Assembly: GCA_029378245.1 (NCBI GenBank)
Contig: JARKIF010000001.1
Coordinates: forward strand, 62,001-126,000
Source: Roridomyces roridus
Taxonomy: Eukaryota > Basidiomycota > Agaricomycetes > Agaricales > Mycenaceae
Direction: 5' to 3'
DNA: 64,000 nucleotides
Below the pieces are notes generated by a model that saw nothing but the letters and a program-made list of their open reading frames with translations, was not told where the DNA came from and did not search any database. Each line of letters starts with the position of its first letter. Position 1 is the first letter of the stretch. Made by a program: the position numbers and the translations under genes. Positions 34,022-45,968 of the stretch are shown piece after piece.

Positions 34022-34600
34022 TCTCATACGTTGACCTCACGCAGGTTTCTGCGTAATAAAGGTCATGTTCGTCTTTCAGTGACGATTTGTCGTATCTTTC
34101 ACACAAAGCGCAGCGTCATTTTTCAAGACAATGTCCGACGAAAGCGAAACAGCTCTAATCTCATCTCTCCGCTTCTCAGTGTGCTGCACGGAGCACCGAT
34201 CCCACGAGGTTTTTCAAATTCAGACGCCGTTGGTGAAACTCGCAAAGATTATCAATCGCAACCTGTTCCATCTGGGGGCTGCACAATAGTCCGCATTGGG
34301 TCGGTCGGGCGACTCGGGCGCGGGGCCTTTCGCAAGTCAATCTGGGGGCCGCGTTGCGTGGCCCAGGATGGGAACAAGAAACTCCTCGCCAGGACCGTCC
34401 CACTGCCACTCGACAAAATCTTTCAGCTCAGCCAGTGCAAGTATCCATGCCCAGTATCGTTGTTTTACAGCATGCGCAGTCTGTCCGGAGCGTTCAACGG
34501 CACTCGGCGGGCGTCGAATGTTCAAACGTTTCAGATCACATGTTGCCGAGGCTGGCGAGCCCAGAATGGAGACATTTTGATGTCCATCATCCATGTCAAC
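34022..34600. repeat. 3' flank shared with copies B and C
   Basis: Direct copy of the region downstream of copy B, and inverse of that beside copy C, including CACCGATCCCACGAGG, CAGACGCCGTTGG and GTCTGTCCGGAGCGTTCAAC. This shows that the duplications carried at least 500 bp of 3' flank. Confidence 0.7.
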
Positions 34601-35334
34601 CGACGGCGGATGGAGCCGATGATGCCGGAAATCACCCGTGACTGCTGGCTGAAGGATGAGGGCTCAATTTAGTGATCCAGAGCAGCCAATTCGGGAGGGG
34701 TTCGAACCGGTTCGCACCCACACAGCAAAGTATCCAAGATTCTCTGAACCCTGAACCGAACCTCAGGTTCGGTGCGGGTTCGACGGCTCCGTTTTTGACC
34801 ATACTGGGTGTCACCCGTCACCTACCAAGTTCATTGGGTAAGATGTTCACAGATCATAAATCACATGGCAATCAGTTCAAATTTCCTTATTTGGTAAGTC
34901 GGCATCTCGGATTGATCGCGGATCACACGATTTCGGCAATTTTGGACTTGCCGAGGGCCAAAAATTGCTCGCCACCGTCACCGAGGCCAAATAGGTTCAG
35001 TTCACAAGCCGCCGTCATCCGTCACCGGAACCTATGGTCGAAATAGTACAGTATGTCGAAGCTGACAGCTGTGGGCCGGGGCCTGTGGCAAGTGCTGTAA
35101 TAGTAGAGGCTGATTGAAATGATAGAGACCCAGATGAGGAAGCACGGTACAGAGAGAGAGAGAGGAGACGAAGGAGTAAGTACAAATCGGGATTGAACAA
35201 ACAAAAGACCAAGAATCCAGAACGATCTTGTTAAAGAATAGATAATGTAACGGTCTTGTTTTGGTGGAAGAATCTTATGAGAATATTTGTACATATTTGT
35301 CTTTGCAGAAGGCTTGTACATATTTGTCCCTGCA
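34601..35334. other. Intergenic, nothing recognised
   Basis: Some short palindromic GAACC/GGTTC motifs at 34693-34785; no gene. Confidence 0.4.
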
Positions 35335-35343
35335 TGCTGGCAT

Positions 35344-36478
35344 TAGACCCGAACCTGGTCTGTCTATGAATTGTCGATAGACAGACCAGTCGATCTCGGG
35401 GATTATTCATAGGACGCGCGGATTGCCTAATTCGGCGATTTCACGTGATCTACCAGCTTTTGCCTCCCCAGAGGCTTTCCCTGCGCCGCGCGGCCGCGAG
35501 AAGACTACTTCCAGAGTAAAAATGGTTTATATACATTGTATTCATCCAATGATACAAGTAGAATTACATTCAAACTTGTAGGTACCACGATAACAAGCAA
35601 CCCGACAGCAAAAAAGGCGACGCACTGGTCGACACGGCGCCGACTCCGTGTTAAACACATCCCTGAGCAACAGGGCACGTCCAATACGAAGGATCTCCAC
35701 CTTTCCACCCAGCAGTACCCTCCTCCCGCAAGACAAAGCCTCGCCCGCAGTTGGAGGGAAGCACACGCATGAACGGCAGCGCCAGCCTCGCATGCAGAGA
35801 TGATGGGAGTTGAGGAGGGGTAGACGGGCGGCAAGTATGGTGTACTGGGTCTGATTCCGATGCGCCTCATGCCGCGATATGGGCGCGCGTAGGCGGTTCG
35901 ACGCCTGGCCGTGTGGTGTCGATCTGGGTCGGTAGGAGCTCGGATTACAGAGAGAGAAACGTCTATAGCCGTGCGGAACGAGTGGTTAGGACGACGAAGA
36001 GAGGTGTAGAAGGTGTGTGGGAGTGGCAGAGTGCAAGCTTGTCGTCGTCAGCGTCATTGTCGAGTCGAGGGAGTCACAGTGACGCACCTGAATCCCCCAG
36101 TCTGTCCTCCTTTTCCCTTTCATCGCACGCATGCACACATCCCATCCCGTCCCGACCACCGTGTGTTGTACATCTTTGACCATTCATCGTGGACTTGCGA
36201 GTTGGAGCTGCAGCCGGTCCGTGAACAGCCCTGGGCGGCATGAGGAGAAGGATTCCGGGTATCTTGGAGTGATAGGGCGTCACTTTCTGGGATTGAAAGG
36301 GATTAGCGCGGTTCACGACGAGTTCCAGCGAAGGGAGGGAGAGGGAGGAGCAAAGAGAGCCATGTAGCAGGGATCACGTGAATTCGCCAAATTAGGAAAT
36401 CCGCGCGTCCTATCAAATTTCCCCGAGATCGACCAGTCTGTCTATCGACAATTCATAGACAGACTGGTTACGAGTCTA
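35344..36478. mobile_element. Mutator-type element, 1135 bp
   Basis: Long terminal inverted repeats of about 115 bp start TAGACCCGAACCTGGTCTGT (left) and, inverted, TAGACTCGTAACCAGTCTGT (right), and share GAATTGTCGATAGACAGAC, CGATCTCGGGGA and GGACGCGCGGATT. A 9-bp duplication TGCTGGCAT lies at 35335-35343 and 36479-36487. Long arms plus a 9-bp duplication are typical of Mutator-like elements. The interior carries minus-strand open frames (35505-35870) without a transposase; it could be captured host DNA. Confidence 0.88.
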
Positions 36479-36595
36479 TGCTGGCATCTTCCTTTGCTTC
36501 CTACCACCATCTCTTCAAGTTATCTGCTTGCTGTGAGCTACTCTCTTGGCTGATTCCAGAATGCATTCACTCACCATCTGCAGCTAAGCTTTGTG

Positions 36596-39490
36596 ATGTC
36601 TAGCACCCACCGAGTCGGAAGAGGGGGGAATGTCAATGTCAATGGTGCGTGAAATCTCAGAGTAGATCCTGAATAAATGATGATCTGTGGCTATAGGTGG
36701 CCCAGGAGGTAGTGGTGGAACAGGTGATGCAACCGGGGGTACTGGTGGTCCTGGAGGGAATGCCATCGTCAATGTGTAAGCTTTTTGACAACACCACTGT
36801 CAAGTTAACTCATTCTTGTATGTCAGTATCCAAGGGTTAATCACATTTTCTCCTGGTATAGCTGTTGTGGCTCATATTTGGTGTAGATCAGATGATGATT
36901 TGTTCAAGTGGTTGGGAAAGCCGCCTGATACACAGGACAGACAGCTTCAGCTGCAAGAGTTGCGTTATGAAGATACCGGGAGCTGGTTACTATGCAATGA
37001 TCAAGTCATCAGGTGGGAAAAGTCACCAGGCATCTTGTGGATCCAGGGAATCTGTATGTTGGCTTAATTTAGTTTCTTTCATATCTGATCAATCTCAGCT
37101 GGAACAGGGAAAAGTGTACTCAGGTACTTCATTTGTTTTACTGCACTATCTCTGCTGACATGAACAGCTCAACAGTCATTCAACACCTTGTTGAGACTGG
37201 TAACACAGTCTCATATTTCTTTTTTGACTTCAGGAATGACAGACAGAGGCTGAACATCATGTTGCGCTCTATTGTCTGGCAGCTCTCCGGAAAGTTAGCC
37301 ACTCAACATCATTCACTGCGGCACCTTTATGAGAGGCTTGGAAATGGAACCACGCAACCACGGATTAAGGATCTCCAAGAACTCCTTGAGAGCCTGGTTG
37401 GAGAGCTGGAACACCCATACATTGTCCTGGATGGACTGGATGAATGCCACAAGGATGATTGGACAAGTCTGATTGGATTTGTCAACAATCTTTTCAGCGC
37501 TTCCACCAAAGGGTTGCACTTGCTGTTCACAAGTCAACCTTGCCAGGAATTCCAAACAGGCTTCAAGGCTATTCCTTTGATACAGTTGCACACATCAATC
37601 TTGGACAAGGACATAAAATCTTTTGTCAACAGCAAAATCTTGGCAATGTCAACTGATATTAAACATGCCAATGCAGTCACTGCACAAATTGTGACACAGA
37701 GCAATGGAATGTATGACAGACTTTCTTTATTTTGGCTTAAACTAAAAGATATTCATAGGTTCCGCATGGCAGATTGCTTGATCAGGGAATTAGATCATTG
37801 TCCTTGGCAGGACGAATGGGATGAGGTCCTTGCAGTTCTGCCTGCTGATCTCTTCAGCATCTACAGCCGTTTCCTTAATCGTGCAAAGGCACAACCCAAA
37901 CTGGCATCCTTCATTCAGGCGATACTACGGTGGCTTGTATTCTCAGCAAGAGAACTGGCTCCAGAAGAGCTTGCAGATGCTATTGCTTTTCGGTTGGACT
38001 TACCAAATTTCGACTTTTCCAACCTGGATGCATCAATCCACTACCCTAGCAGGCGTCGAGGGAACTCTGGGATTTTCAAGCTGCTGGATGGCCTCATTGT
38101 GATGAACATTGAAACAATTAGTTTTGCACACTCCTCAGTGCGAGACTATGTCCTTTCCCCAGAGTTTGAGCAAGAGCATGGCACTTTTGATCTCAGTCAA
38201 AACATCTCGCAAAAGTTCATTGCACAGACTTGTTTGAGATATCTTCTTCTGTTTTCTCAGGATGATCATGCAATGACTGAGGAGAGCCTGGAGAGCTACC
38301 CACTTGGATCGTATGCCGCAACAGAATGGTTTCATCACTTTCAGAACTGCAATGATACAGCTCAGGGGCAGCTACTCCAAACAGCAATGCATCTGCTGGA
38401 TGATGGGAGTATCCAGTACATAGCACTGTGCAAGTTGTGGGAAGAGCCAGATTTGCCAGCTATCTGTATGTGTGCACAAATGGGTTTTCAAGGAGGTGTG
38501 TTGTCTTTGCTCCATACTGGGAAGGTGGAAGTCAATGCCACTGACCAGTATGGATCATCTGGACTGCACTATGTCTCCTCGAATGGCCACCTTGATATTG
38601 CAAAGCTGCTGATAGAACATGGGGCCTCAGTCAATGCTGCCCAGATAGATGGCTGGACTCCACTGCACCATGCTTCCTTGAATGGCCACCTTGATATTGC
38701 CAAGCTGCTGATAGACCATGGGGCCTCCGTCAGTGCTGCTGAGGAGGATGGCTGGACTCCGCTGCACTATGCCTCCCAGAATGGCCACCTTGACATTGCA
38801 AAGCTGCTGATAGATGATGGAGCCTCAGTTGGTGCTGCCAAGAAGGATGGCTGGACTCCGCTGGACTATGCCTCCCAGAATGGCCACTTTGATATTGCAA
38901 AGCTGCTGATGGAACATGGGGCCTCAGTCAATGCTGCCAAGAGGGATGGCTCGACTCCGCTGCACTATGCCTCCCAGAATGGTCACCTTGATATTGCAAA
39001 GCTGCTGAAAGAACATGGAGCCTCAGTCGGTGCTGCCGAGAAAGATGGCTGTACTCCGCTGCACTATGCCTCCCACAATGGCCACCTTGAGATTGCAAAG
39101 CTGCTGATAGAACATGGGGCCTCAGTCAATGCTGCCAAGAAGCATACCAAGACTCCGCTGCACTATGCCTCCCGGGCTGGACACCTTGAGATTGCAAAGC
39201 TGCTGATTGAACATGGGGCCCCAGTCAATGCTTCCAAGAAGGATGGCTGGACTCCACTGCACCATGCCTCCTCTGACGGTCACCTTGATATTGCAAAGCT
39301 GCTGATAGAACATGGAGCCCCAGTTCGTGCTGCCGATGAGGCTGGCTCAACTCCGCTGGACTATGCCTACTTGAATGGCCACCTTGATATTGCAAAGTTG
39401 CTGATAGATTATGGGGCCTCCATTGATGCTGCTGAGAAGGATGGCCGGACTCTGCTGCACCATGCCTCCTCGAATATGGCCCCTCCGTAA
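36596..39490 (+). CDS. NACHT-ankyrin NLR-like receptor
   Basis: Start ATG 36596 (MSSTHRVGRGGNVNVN) with a glycine-rich N-terminus (GGPGGSGGTGDATGGTGGPG), a hallmark of Agaricomycete NLR-like proteins. Next come LFKWLGKPPDTQDRQ...GSWLLCNDQ and the P-loop GISGTGKSVL, assembled across two short introns (about 37055-37098 and 37123-37166). From there a long open exon carries FFDFRNDRQ, Walker B YIVLDGLDECHKDD, LLFTSQP and the helical region ending FAHSSVRDYVLSPEF. The C-terminus has nine ankyrin repeats of 33 residues (DGWTPLHYASQNGHLDIAKL pattern) and a shortened tenth, ending MAPP-stop. NACHT-ankyrin proteins are cytoplasmic STAND ATPases thought to act in allorecognition or non-self sensing in fungi. 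The ankyrin units are nearly identical in DNA, suggesting recent expansion. Confidence 0.9.
38551..39479 (+). repeat. 99-bp ankyrin-coding tandem repeat
   Basis: Nine consecutive 99-bp units and part of a tenth, sharing long blocks such as GGCCACCTTGATATTGCAAA. The last unit is cut after TCGAAT and resumes at an ATGGnnCCTCCGT-like end, which shifts the frame into the stop. Confidence 0.9.
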
Positions 39491-41605
39491 TCCAACCTAC
39501 AGCACTCTCATGATCTATCCGTTCCCCTCTCATTCTCCTTGTCCCCAGGCTTCAAGTGAACAGTATTTATTTTGTGTACAACTTCATTCATAAATGGAAC
39601 TTTGTATTCCTCTGTATGTGTCGTTCTTTCCTCATGCTCATCTATCCATTGTTCTGCAGTTCTCAACCTGTCCTCGCATGCCAGCTTGGGCTTCCACATT
39701 ATATCACCACCCTCCCCTCATTTTGTTGGAATTTGGTGGTTCAACCCACCGTTGCGCCCAGCCAGCGCAGTCCGCAGTTGAACCGCAGTTCAATTACTCA
39801 GCACAAGGCAGTTCAGCCCTGCGCATGAGGCAGTTCAACACTGTGCCCACAGTCTGCTGCGGAAATCCAGTAGTATAAGTAGAGTAGATTTTATGCAATA
39901 CAATGATCGGTTTCTTTATCCTCGCACTCACTCTAAGTTTCTCAATACACTTATTCCGTTGCCGACAGCTAGGCCGATATGTACTGATCCCAACATCAAT
40001 ATGCCCGCTTCCACTGTTGAGTTGAGTTAGGGATTTGTACGGTTGTACCTACCTATGTATCCAATGTCCATTAGTGTGTGGTGCAATATACTGCTTTGGG
40101 CATCCTTTGTATGCCACACACTACCATGCATGGTCCAAAAGCCTTGTCAAAAAGACAGACATTTGTGCAATATTTGCTGCTATTCAGTATTACAGCCAAG
40201 AGGCACATCGGCAAATCCTGCTGATGTTGACAAGGCAATACAATGCCTTATATACCCTACCAGGCACAAAATTGGTATCAGCCTGATGAAAAATTCACCA
40301 ACCCTTATCTGAGATCTTTGCCAACCTTCACCAGCCTTACGAGCCTTATATTCCATTTTGAGCCAGTAAACAATCGTTGCCCACCGAAATCGGCCCAATA
40401 TTGCCCACAAAATGTCATGAAAAAAGTGTCATATTGACGATGTAAATAATACAAAAGAGGTAGTGAGGAATGGGGCACAAATGTTGACGCGCGGAGGGGA
40501 GGATGGGAAGAAGGCCGCGTTATGTGGCGTGCACTTGGTTGTTGATGACAGATGTTCGGAACACAATGGGAAGAGGCGTTTGCGAGTGGCGTGTGTGTAG
40601 AAGGTGGTAAGTGTACAGTGACCGGGTCCACAAGGCTTGCAGGGCTTCACGAGCGGTAGGGCTTGATGAGTGGCAGCTGCAGGGCTTGACGAGCAACAGG
40701 GAACACTAGTCTCTTTTACAGACCCTCGACGCTCAGCCACAAGCTTCGCGATGGAACGCGGCATCGAGACTTGATAATGGTGTCGACTTGCATAGTTTGA
40801 GGGACTCCCGTCCAGCGCGCTGCGGCCTTCAGTCTTCTATCTTATCAAGCTTCAGACACCCAATTGCGTTGGGCTTTTGGAAAGTCGGAGGTGCTACATC
40901 CGAGCGCGGGCTTGCAATGGGGAACAAGTGGGCGAGAAGGGAATGAAGAGACAAGATGGTGGGCGAAAGCAAGGAAGTTCCTGGTTGATTGAGATCACGC
41001 CACTTGCCATCCCTTTTGTTTCGTCTTTTGTATTGTGTATTGTGAGTCATTGCTCATTTGATCAATCGCTGTATCACATTGAGTCAAAGTGCCGATTGAG
41101 TGCCGACCCCCGCACCCAAGTCGCCCCATACTGACCAACAATCTTGTGCATATGTCCTTGAAAATCCTTGAGAGTTCCCGCATCATGCCTCCTTGTCTGT
41201 ACGATTCGGGCGCGGCTGACTTGATTTTGGGATTGGTTTGGGAAGATTGAAAGAGAATATATGTCAATGTAATGGTGAGATGAAGGAACAAGTGTGATAT
41301 TCTCCTTATAAACCCTATACCACCCTGATGAACATATTGCAAGCCTGGTGAATGCCTTATATTGCCTCGTGATTGCCGCCGTGCCTGATCAAGATCACCA
41401 GGTCATATTGGTGATCGGTTGTTTTGGTGATGCAGCAGATCAATTGATCCATGACACTGACTGATGTCTTCCCACGGACCCCCCCTTCCTGTTTTGGGTG
41501 CCGTTCCGTAAATCTGAAAGCTGTCGTCGGCCTGTATGCCAATTCCCTGCATGCACTCGGCCAGAATATGACTTACTATACATTGCTCTACACTTGATAC
41601 CTATG
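39491..41605. other. Intergenic, no clear gene
   Basis: 3' flank of the NLR-like gene followed by AT-richer accessory DNA. AATGCCTTATAT-type motifs recur at 40244 and 41357 with partly inverted surroundings, possibly an old element, but no clean ends were found. Confidence 0.4.
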
Positions 41606-41614
41606 CTGTCTTGC

Positions 41615-41939
41615 TAGACCGGAATGCGGTCTGTCTATGAAAGGTGTCGATAGACAAACCGGTCGATTTCGGTTGATGGATTCGAGTCGCGCGATCATTG
41701 ATGAATTAACCCATAAAAGGCTGTTCGGCGGCATCAGCTTAACCTATCACATGTAAACATTGCATTCTGGCTGTCCTCCCTGGGCCATTTACAGCCCCAG
41801 TGGAGGCTCAGATAGGTATTTCAATGTATTTCAATGCTCAGTATACATGAGAAACTGCGAGAATTAACCCCAAACCCGCTGCGACCAGCCTGTCTGTCGA
41901 CAGTAAAACTTTCGACACGACAGGCTGGACTCGAGCCTA
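41615..41939. mobile_element. Mutator-type MITE, 325 bp
   Basis: Ends TAGACCGGAATGCGGTCTGT (left) and, inverted, TAGGCTCGAGTCCAGCCTGT (right), resembling the 35344-36478 element (shared TAGAC, GTCTGTCTATGAA and TCGATAGACA). A 9-bp duplication CTGTCTTGC lies at 41606-41614 and 41940-41948. No coding capacity. Confidence 0.85.
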
Positions 41940-41948
41940 CTGTCTTGC

Positions 41949-42523
41949 ATTTGACGCTCCTCGATGCATTCTGGAGATTTCTTGATTGCATCAGGGTCAA
42001 CTGGAGGTATCAATCTTGTGTCGCACATCAGTTGATCTGCTGCCTCCTGATTACAGCTCTTTGCGGAACATAAGACGCGGCTCAATTTTTGTCAAAATTC
42101 TTGAGATTTTGATCACTTTCACTAATTACGCTGTCGTGAGCTCAATTCTTGCACCTAATGGGTCCAACAACCCCTGCCAATAGGCAAGGCATGTCACGAC
42201 AAGCCTTGTTTCACGCGTCCAACAGCGGTAAGATGCTGCGGATTGGGTAGTGCGCTACTAAAGCTCGTAAAATGAACTGAATAAAAGTCTAGGAGAGGAT
42301 ACAGAATACGACGACTAGCTACTGCTTTTATACTACGAGGAATAAATCTACGATGCTACACTAATTGTCCTGGTGTCCAACATGCGCTATTGTCCCGCGC
42401 CTCTGTCGTCTCCTATTGTCGTGTCTCCACCGTGTCCTTCATAGAAGCCTGTCATGATCGGAAACTCCTTCCCTCATCCATGCTGTCGTTCATAAATATG
42501 AAATGATCCCACATCTTTAAATA
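41949..42523. other. Intergenic, nothing recognised
   Basis: No supported gene or repeat. Confidence 0.4.
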
Positions 42524-42859
42524 ATGTCTTCCTCGGCTTCTTCCTCAATCCGATCGAGACGGGGTTCCCAGGACTTTAACGCTGTACGGCGCCAATGCTT
42601 ATCTGGTTTGTTTGGCGTTGTCAAGTGCGCAAATAGGTCAGCGCGTGACAAGGCACCATATATCTGTGGTGCCTTGCTGGCAGTTAGCAGTGAAACTGTT
42701 AAAATGGCTATGGCTGAGGAAATAACCGAAGAAATGCTGAAGAAATCTTCACTCGCATCTATGGTGCCGCTGTTTGTCGCAGATGCAACGGCAGACATTG
42801 AGGCGACTGGTGACATTCTGAACGAGGAGCTCGAGTCTATGACATTGACTCCGACATAG
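42524..42859 (+). pseudogene. HAD-like family copy E, tail fragment
   Basis: The last part of this 111-codon frame, SSLASMVPLFVADATADIEA...ILNEELESMTLTPT, matches the C-terminus of copies B and C (CDSLASMLPLFLGE...VLNDCIESLTLTEV). The first 70 codons (MSSSASSSIRSRRGSQDFN) do not. It is either a remnant after deletion or a small chimeric gene. No N-domain or HAD core is nearby. Confidence 0.55.
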
Positions 42860-43039
42860 GTGTGTGCGTGTCTTCATCATTTGACGCTGCAATCCTCCTT
42901 TCTTTTGTCAGCTCTGATTCATTATGCATCGGCACCGCCACTGCAGTTTCAATCACTCATCGATTCTCACGTTGAACGTCCATGATCCATGCAGACATCT
43001 TTCGGTTCACCCTGAGCACCATTCGTTTGGGGAGCAATT

Positions 43040-43145
43040 CATACCCTTGAAACACCGCATTTTCTTAAATTGAAATCCAGAACAATAAATCCTCTCCTTG
43101 TTCTTTCTCCGCATAGGATGAACAAAACTGACCTTGTATCGGGTA
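43040..43145. repeat. Dispersed repeat, left piece of copy 1
   Basis: AAATCCTCTCCTTGTTCTTT...GACCTTGTATCGG matches 47745-47860. Together with 44293-44700 it forms one copy of a repeat whose second copy lies at 47745-48210; the element at 43146-44290 sits in the gap. Confidence 0.7.
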
Positions 43146-44290
43146 CTGTCGCTAAGGGTGTAACGAAATCGAGGGTGTACCGAAATCACGGGTGCCATTG
43201 ACGCGTTGATCGCCGGCATGCCGCGGGAAATTTTATGGGGGCTGCCCACTATCCTAATCCCACGTGTACCAAATATCTAGTATCCAGAGTCAGTGGCCCA
43301 TGATTTACGGTCCAATCTTTGAAAATCTCCTGTTTTTGGTGCATCACCAGATATAGTGGATGAAACGGGCGCTCACCACGGCCCCACGCGCTGTTGGGAC
43401 CCCAACAGTTTGCCTTGAGGCAATGAATGGAACCTAAGCAAGGCCCCCATGTACGATCTGTGAGCACCGAAGTCCAATGAGCACGCCACTAGGTGCCGTT
43501 TTCGGTACACCCTAAAAGTAGTAATTCCACGTGCTTTTTGAGGGCCATTGCTGTTGCATGGCAATCCGAGTCTGGGAATTCGATTTGTTGAACCAGGAGA
43601 CCCTGAGAGTCGAGACGCGCGGACACAAGCATCCAAAGACCTGTAGTAAGTGAGCCAAAAACCAATAAATTGGCTGAAGCCTGAAATTGGCCAGCGTACG
43701 TATGTAAGTAGTGGATGTCGAGTGGTAGAATGCCAGGAATGAAAATTGGCTGAGGCCAGACAGTTGGAGGACGTTGTCGTCTGCAGGTTGGAAATGCGTG
43801 TCCGTGGTTGGGAAGCAGTCAACGTAAGTAACGGACAACTCATCGGCTGCCAGACCTCCAGTCCCCTTCCGCGTCCGACTCGCCGTCGCCAGAGATTTTT
43901 ATAACACGGAGGCCGGCAGAAGTGAGCAAGAATCAAGAGTCGTAAGAGTAATTGACTAAGAGGAGCCAGAACACCCTCAGAATTACCTTATAAGGCAGTT
44001 GTAAGCGTACAAACAAGCCGGGCTCAAAGATGTCATCGAAAAAACTGGGACCCCACTTTCGCAGGAAACGGGCCGATAAGACCGAGCTTAAAATGAATTT
44101 TAAGACTCGGAACAATCACGAAAGATTGGTCTCCCTCTCTGCAGGTGCTGCATGTGGCCCCCGTATTTTCTATGGACTGGTGTATTGTAAGGTGTATATT
44201 ATGACCCTCGAAGGTTGGCCAAGTTCATGCTGGACACAAGGCAGTATGATCAATTTAATGCGGAGCGTTTCGTTACGCACTTAGCGACAG
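43146..44290. mobile_element. TA-targeting TIR element, 1145 bp
   Basis: Ends CTGTCGCTAAGGGTGTAACG and, inverted, CTGTCGCTAAGTGCGTAACG, flanked by TA at 43144-43145 and 44291-44292, which fits the Tc1/mariner group. Comparison with the related sequence near 47845-47870 shows the approximate empty site. Inside the left end GGTGTAACGAAATC and GGTGTACCGAAATC are near-duplicates, and an inverse GGTACACCC lies at 43507. No transposase frame was recognised. It contains the repeat shared with 9360-9545. Confidence 0.8.
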
Positions 44291-44292
44291 TA

Positions 44293-44700
44293 TACTTAAT
44301 AGCCTTGGTGAACAAAAAGATAACAAGGACAGAACTGAAGTAGACCAAGCTTCAAGCCACCGCTGCAGAGCACTGCTGTCTTATTTCCTTGTTCTCCAAC
44401 CCTTCAAGACATGGTCTTGTTTCAATTGTTTCTCACTTATAGTTGCTACGGAAAAGCTTCGGATGCTTGTTCACCGAGTCTTGTCTTGTTGCGACTGGGA
44501 TTGTTCTCGAAAGTTCAGTTGCTATGGCTTGTCTTAAATCTCAATACCTCGCATCTTGTTGCATCCAGGATTAAAAGCCAAGACGACTCCGGTGGACGGC
44601 CACATTTCCATGCCCAGCCCACTCTTCAAACCACATAGATCTATAAATGAAGTCCACTCGGGCCACGTCATTTGCTACACGAGGAAGGACCCACACACCG
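44293..44700. repeat. Dispersed repeat, right piece of copy 1
   Basis: Landmarks AGCCTTGGTGAACAA, ACAACAAGGACAGAACT-like, GGGATTGTTCTCGAAAGTTC and GAAGTCCACnCGGGCCAC are shared with 47865-48180 in the same order and orientation. Confidence 0.75.
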
Positions 44701-45270
44701 CAGTTCAACTTCCTTGCTGCGCACTCGTCGTTAAAATCATGGTCGTCATGTGCCAAATGCAACACCAGATGCAAGTGCAAGTGGTTCCCCGTATACAAAT
44801 ATCTTCCCCAACTTCCTGACAGATTGATCGTCATACCTGGCAGCAACTGGTTCTATCGGGGATGCCCTGCACGGTTTGGGCCCGAGTAGGCAGGCCTGAC
44901 GAGATAAATTTCACAACGACCAAATTTGTGTGGAATGCACAACAGAGCAACCTGTTGGAATATCGAGTCCGATGCTCACGGGCACGCGGCCCTGGTATCC
45001 AGGTACTTTCTACTTCTCCTAATAATTCCCCTGCCCCTGCCCCTTCATCCTACTTATTCTAGACTTATTGCTTCCCGACTGTTTCCCAGCCCCCGTAGAT
45101 AGCAGTTCATGTACAGTATTGATACTCATAGACACAAATGAATCCCCTGCGCATTTGCGAGGGTCTTCTGCCAATACCCGACTCAAGGACGTGGACACCT
45201 TGATTCCAACACAACCATGCAATCGTACGAAACTACGAAGCATATAAAATACTACGGGAGGCTGAGGGTA
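44701..45270. other. Intergenic, nothing recognised
   Basis: No supported gene. Confidence 0.4.
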
Positions 45271-45272
45271 TA

Positions 45273-45966
45273 CAGAGTTAAACCCTGGATGCGAAAAATA
45301 GAAACTCGGACCCTATTTCTCAACAACGCCATGTCCCCTTTACCCAGAATTTTGTGTGAGTCATGTTACAGCCATGAGGTATATGCCCGAATATTTTCAG
45401 ATTTTTCGGGCCGCTCGTTGTGGAGCATGAGCCCGTCGCCTTTGTGATCCGTTTTGGCGTGGGACCTGGAAGCGAAAAATTGATCAAACGCGTCCTTGTT
45501 TGCTCCCAACACCCACCTACTACCCCCAAGACAACTCGAAAACTACTGAATGGCTCCCACCGGCAACCCACCAGGCCGGCTCCGCGGTACTAAAGCACAG
45601 CGCGCCCAGAAAGCCGAGCAGCTTCTGGAGCAGACATACAGGAGGAGCTTCACACCACGGTGCCGTCAATCACCTGCGGGGGCTGCTGGTGCTCATAAGC
45701 GACGCGCAGTGTCTCCTCCATACCAGACTCGCTCTGTCAAACGTAGTAGGCACACATAAAGTCCTGTTGGAGACCGAATCACCGTCAAATTTCCATTTTT
45801 GGCGTGTTTTTGATTTTATATGGATCCGGATGCGTGCCGGTTGCCTCTTTGAGTATGTAGGAGTGTAGAGGGCATCTGCACGCGTAATAAAAAAAAAAAA
45901 CCTGAGCCGATTCGACCACCTGACGGACGAGAAATTCGATTTTTTCGCATCCGGGGTTTAACTCTG
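45273..45966. mobile_element. Tc1/mariner-type MITE, 694 bp
   Basis: Ends CAGAGTTAAACCCTGGATGC and, inverted, CAGAGTTAAACCCCGGATGC, continuing to GAAAAA on both sides, with TA at 45271-45272 and 45967-45968. No transposase is visible. Confidence 0.85.
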
Positions 45967-45968
45967 TA

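Noticed and set aside
38551..39479. CRISPR-like or satellite array
   Set aside because: The 99-bp period without spacers encodes 33-residue ankyrin repeats in frame with the NACHT gene.
40228..41380. Possible element with AATGCCTTATAT ends
   Set aside because: The inverse match between 40228-40265 and 41345-41380 is weak and no target-site duplication was found.
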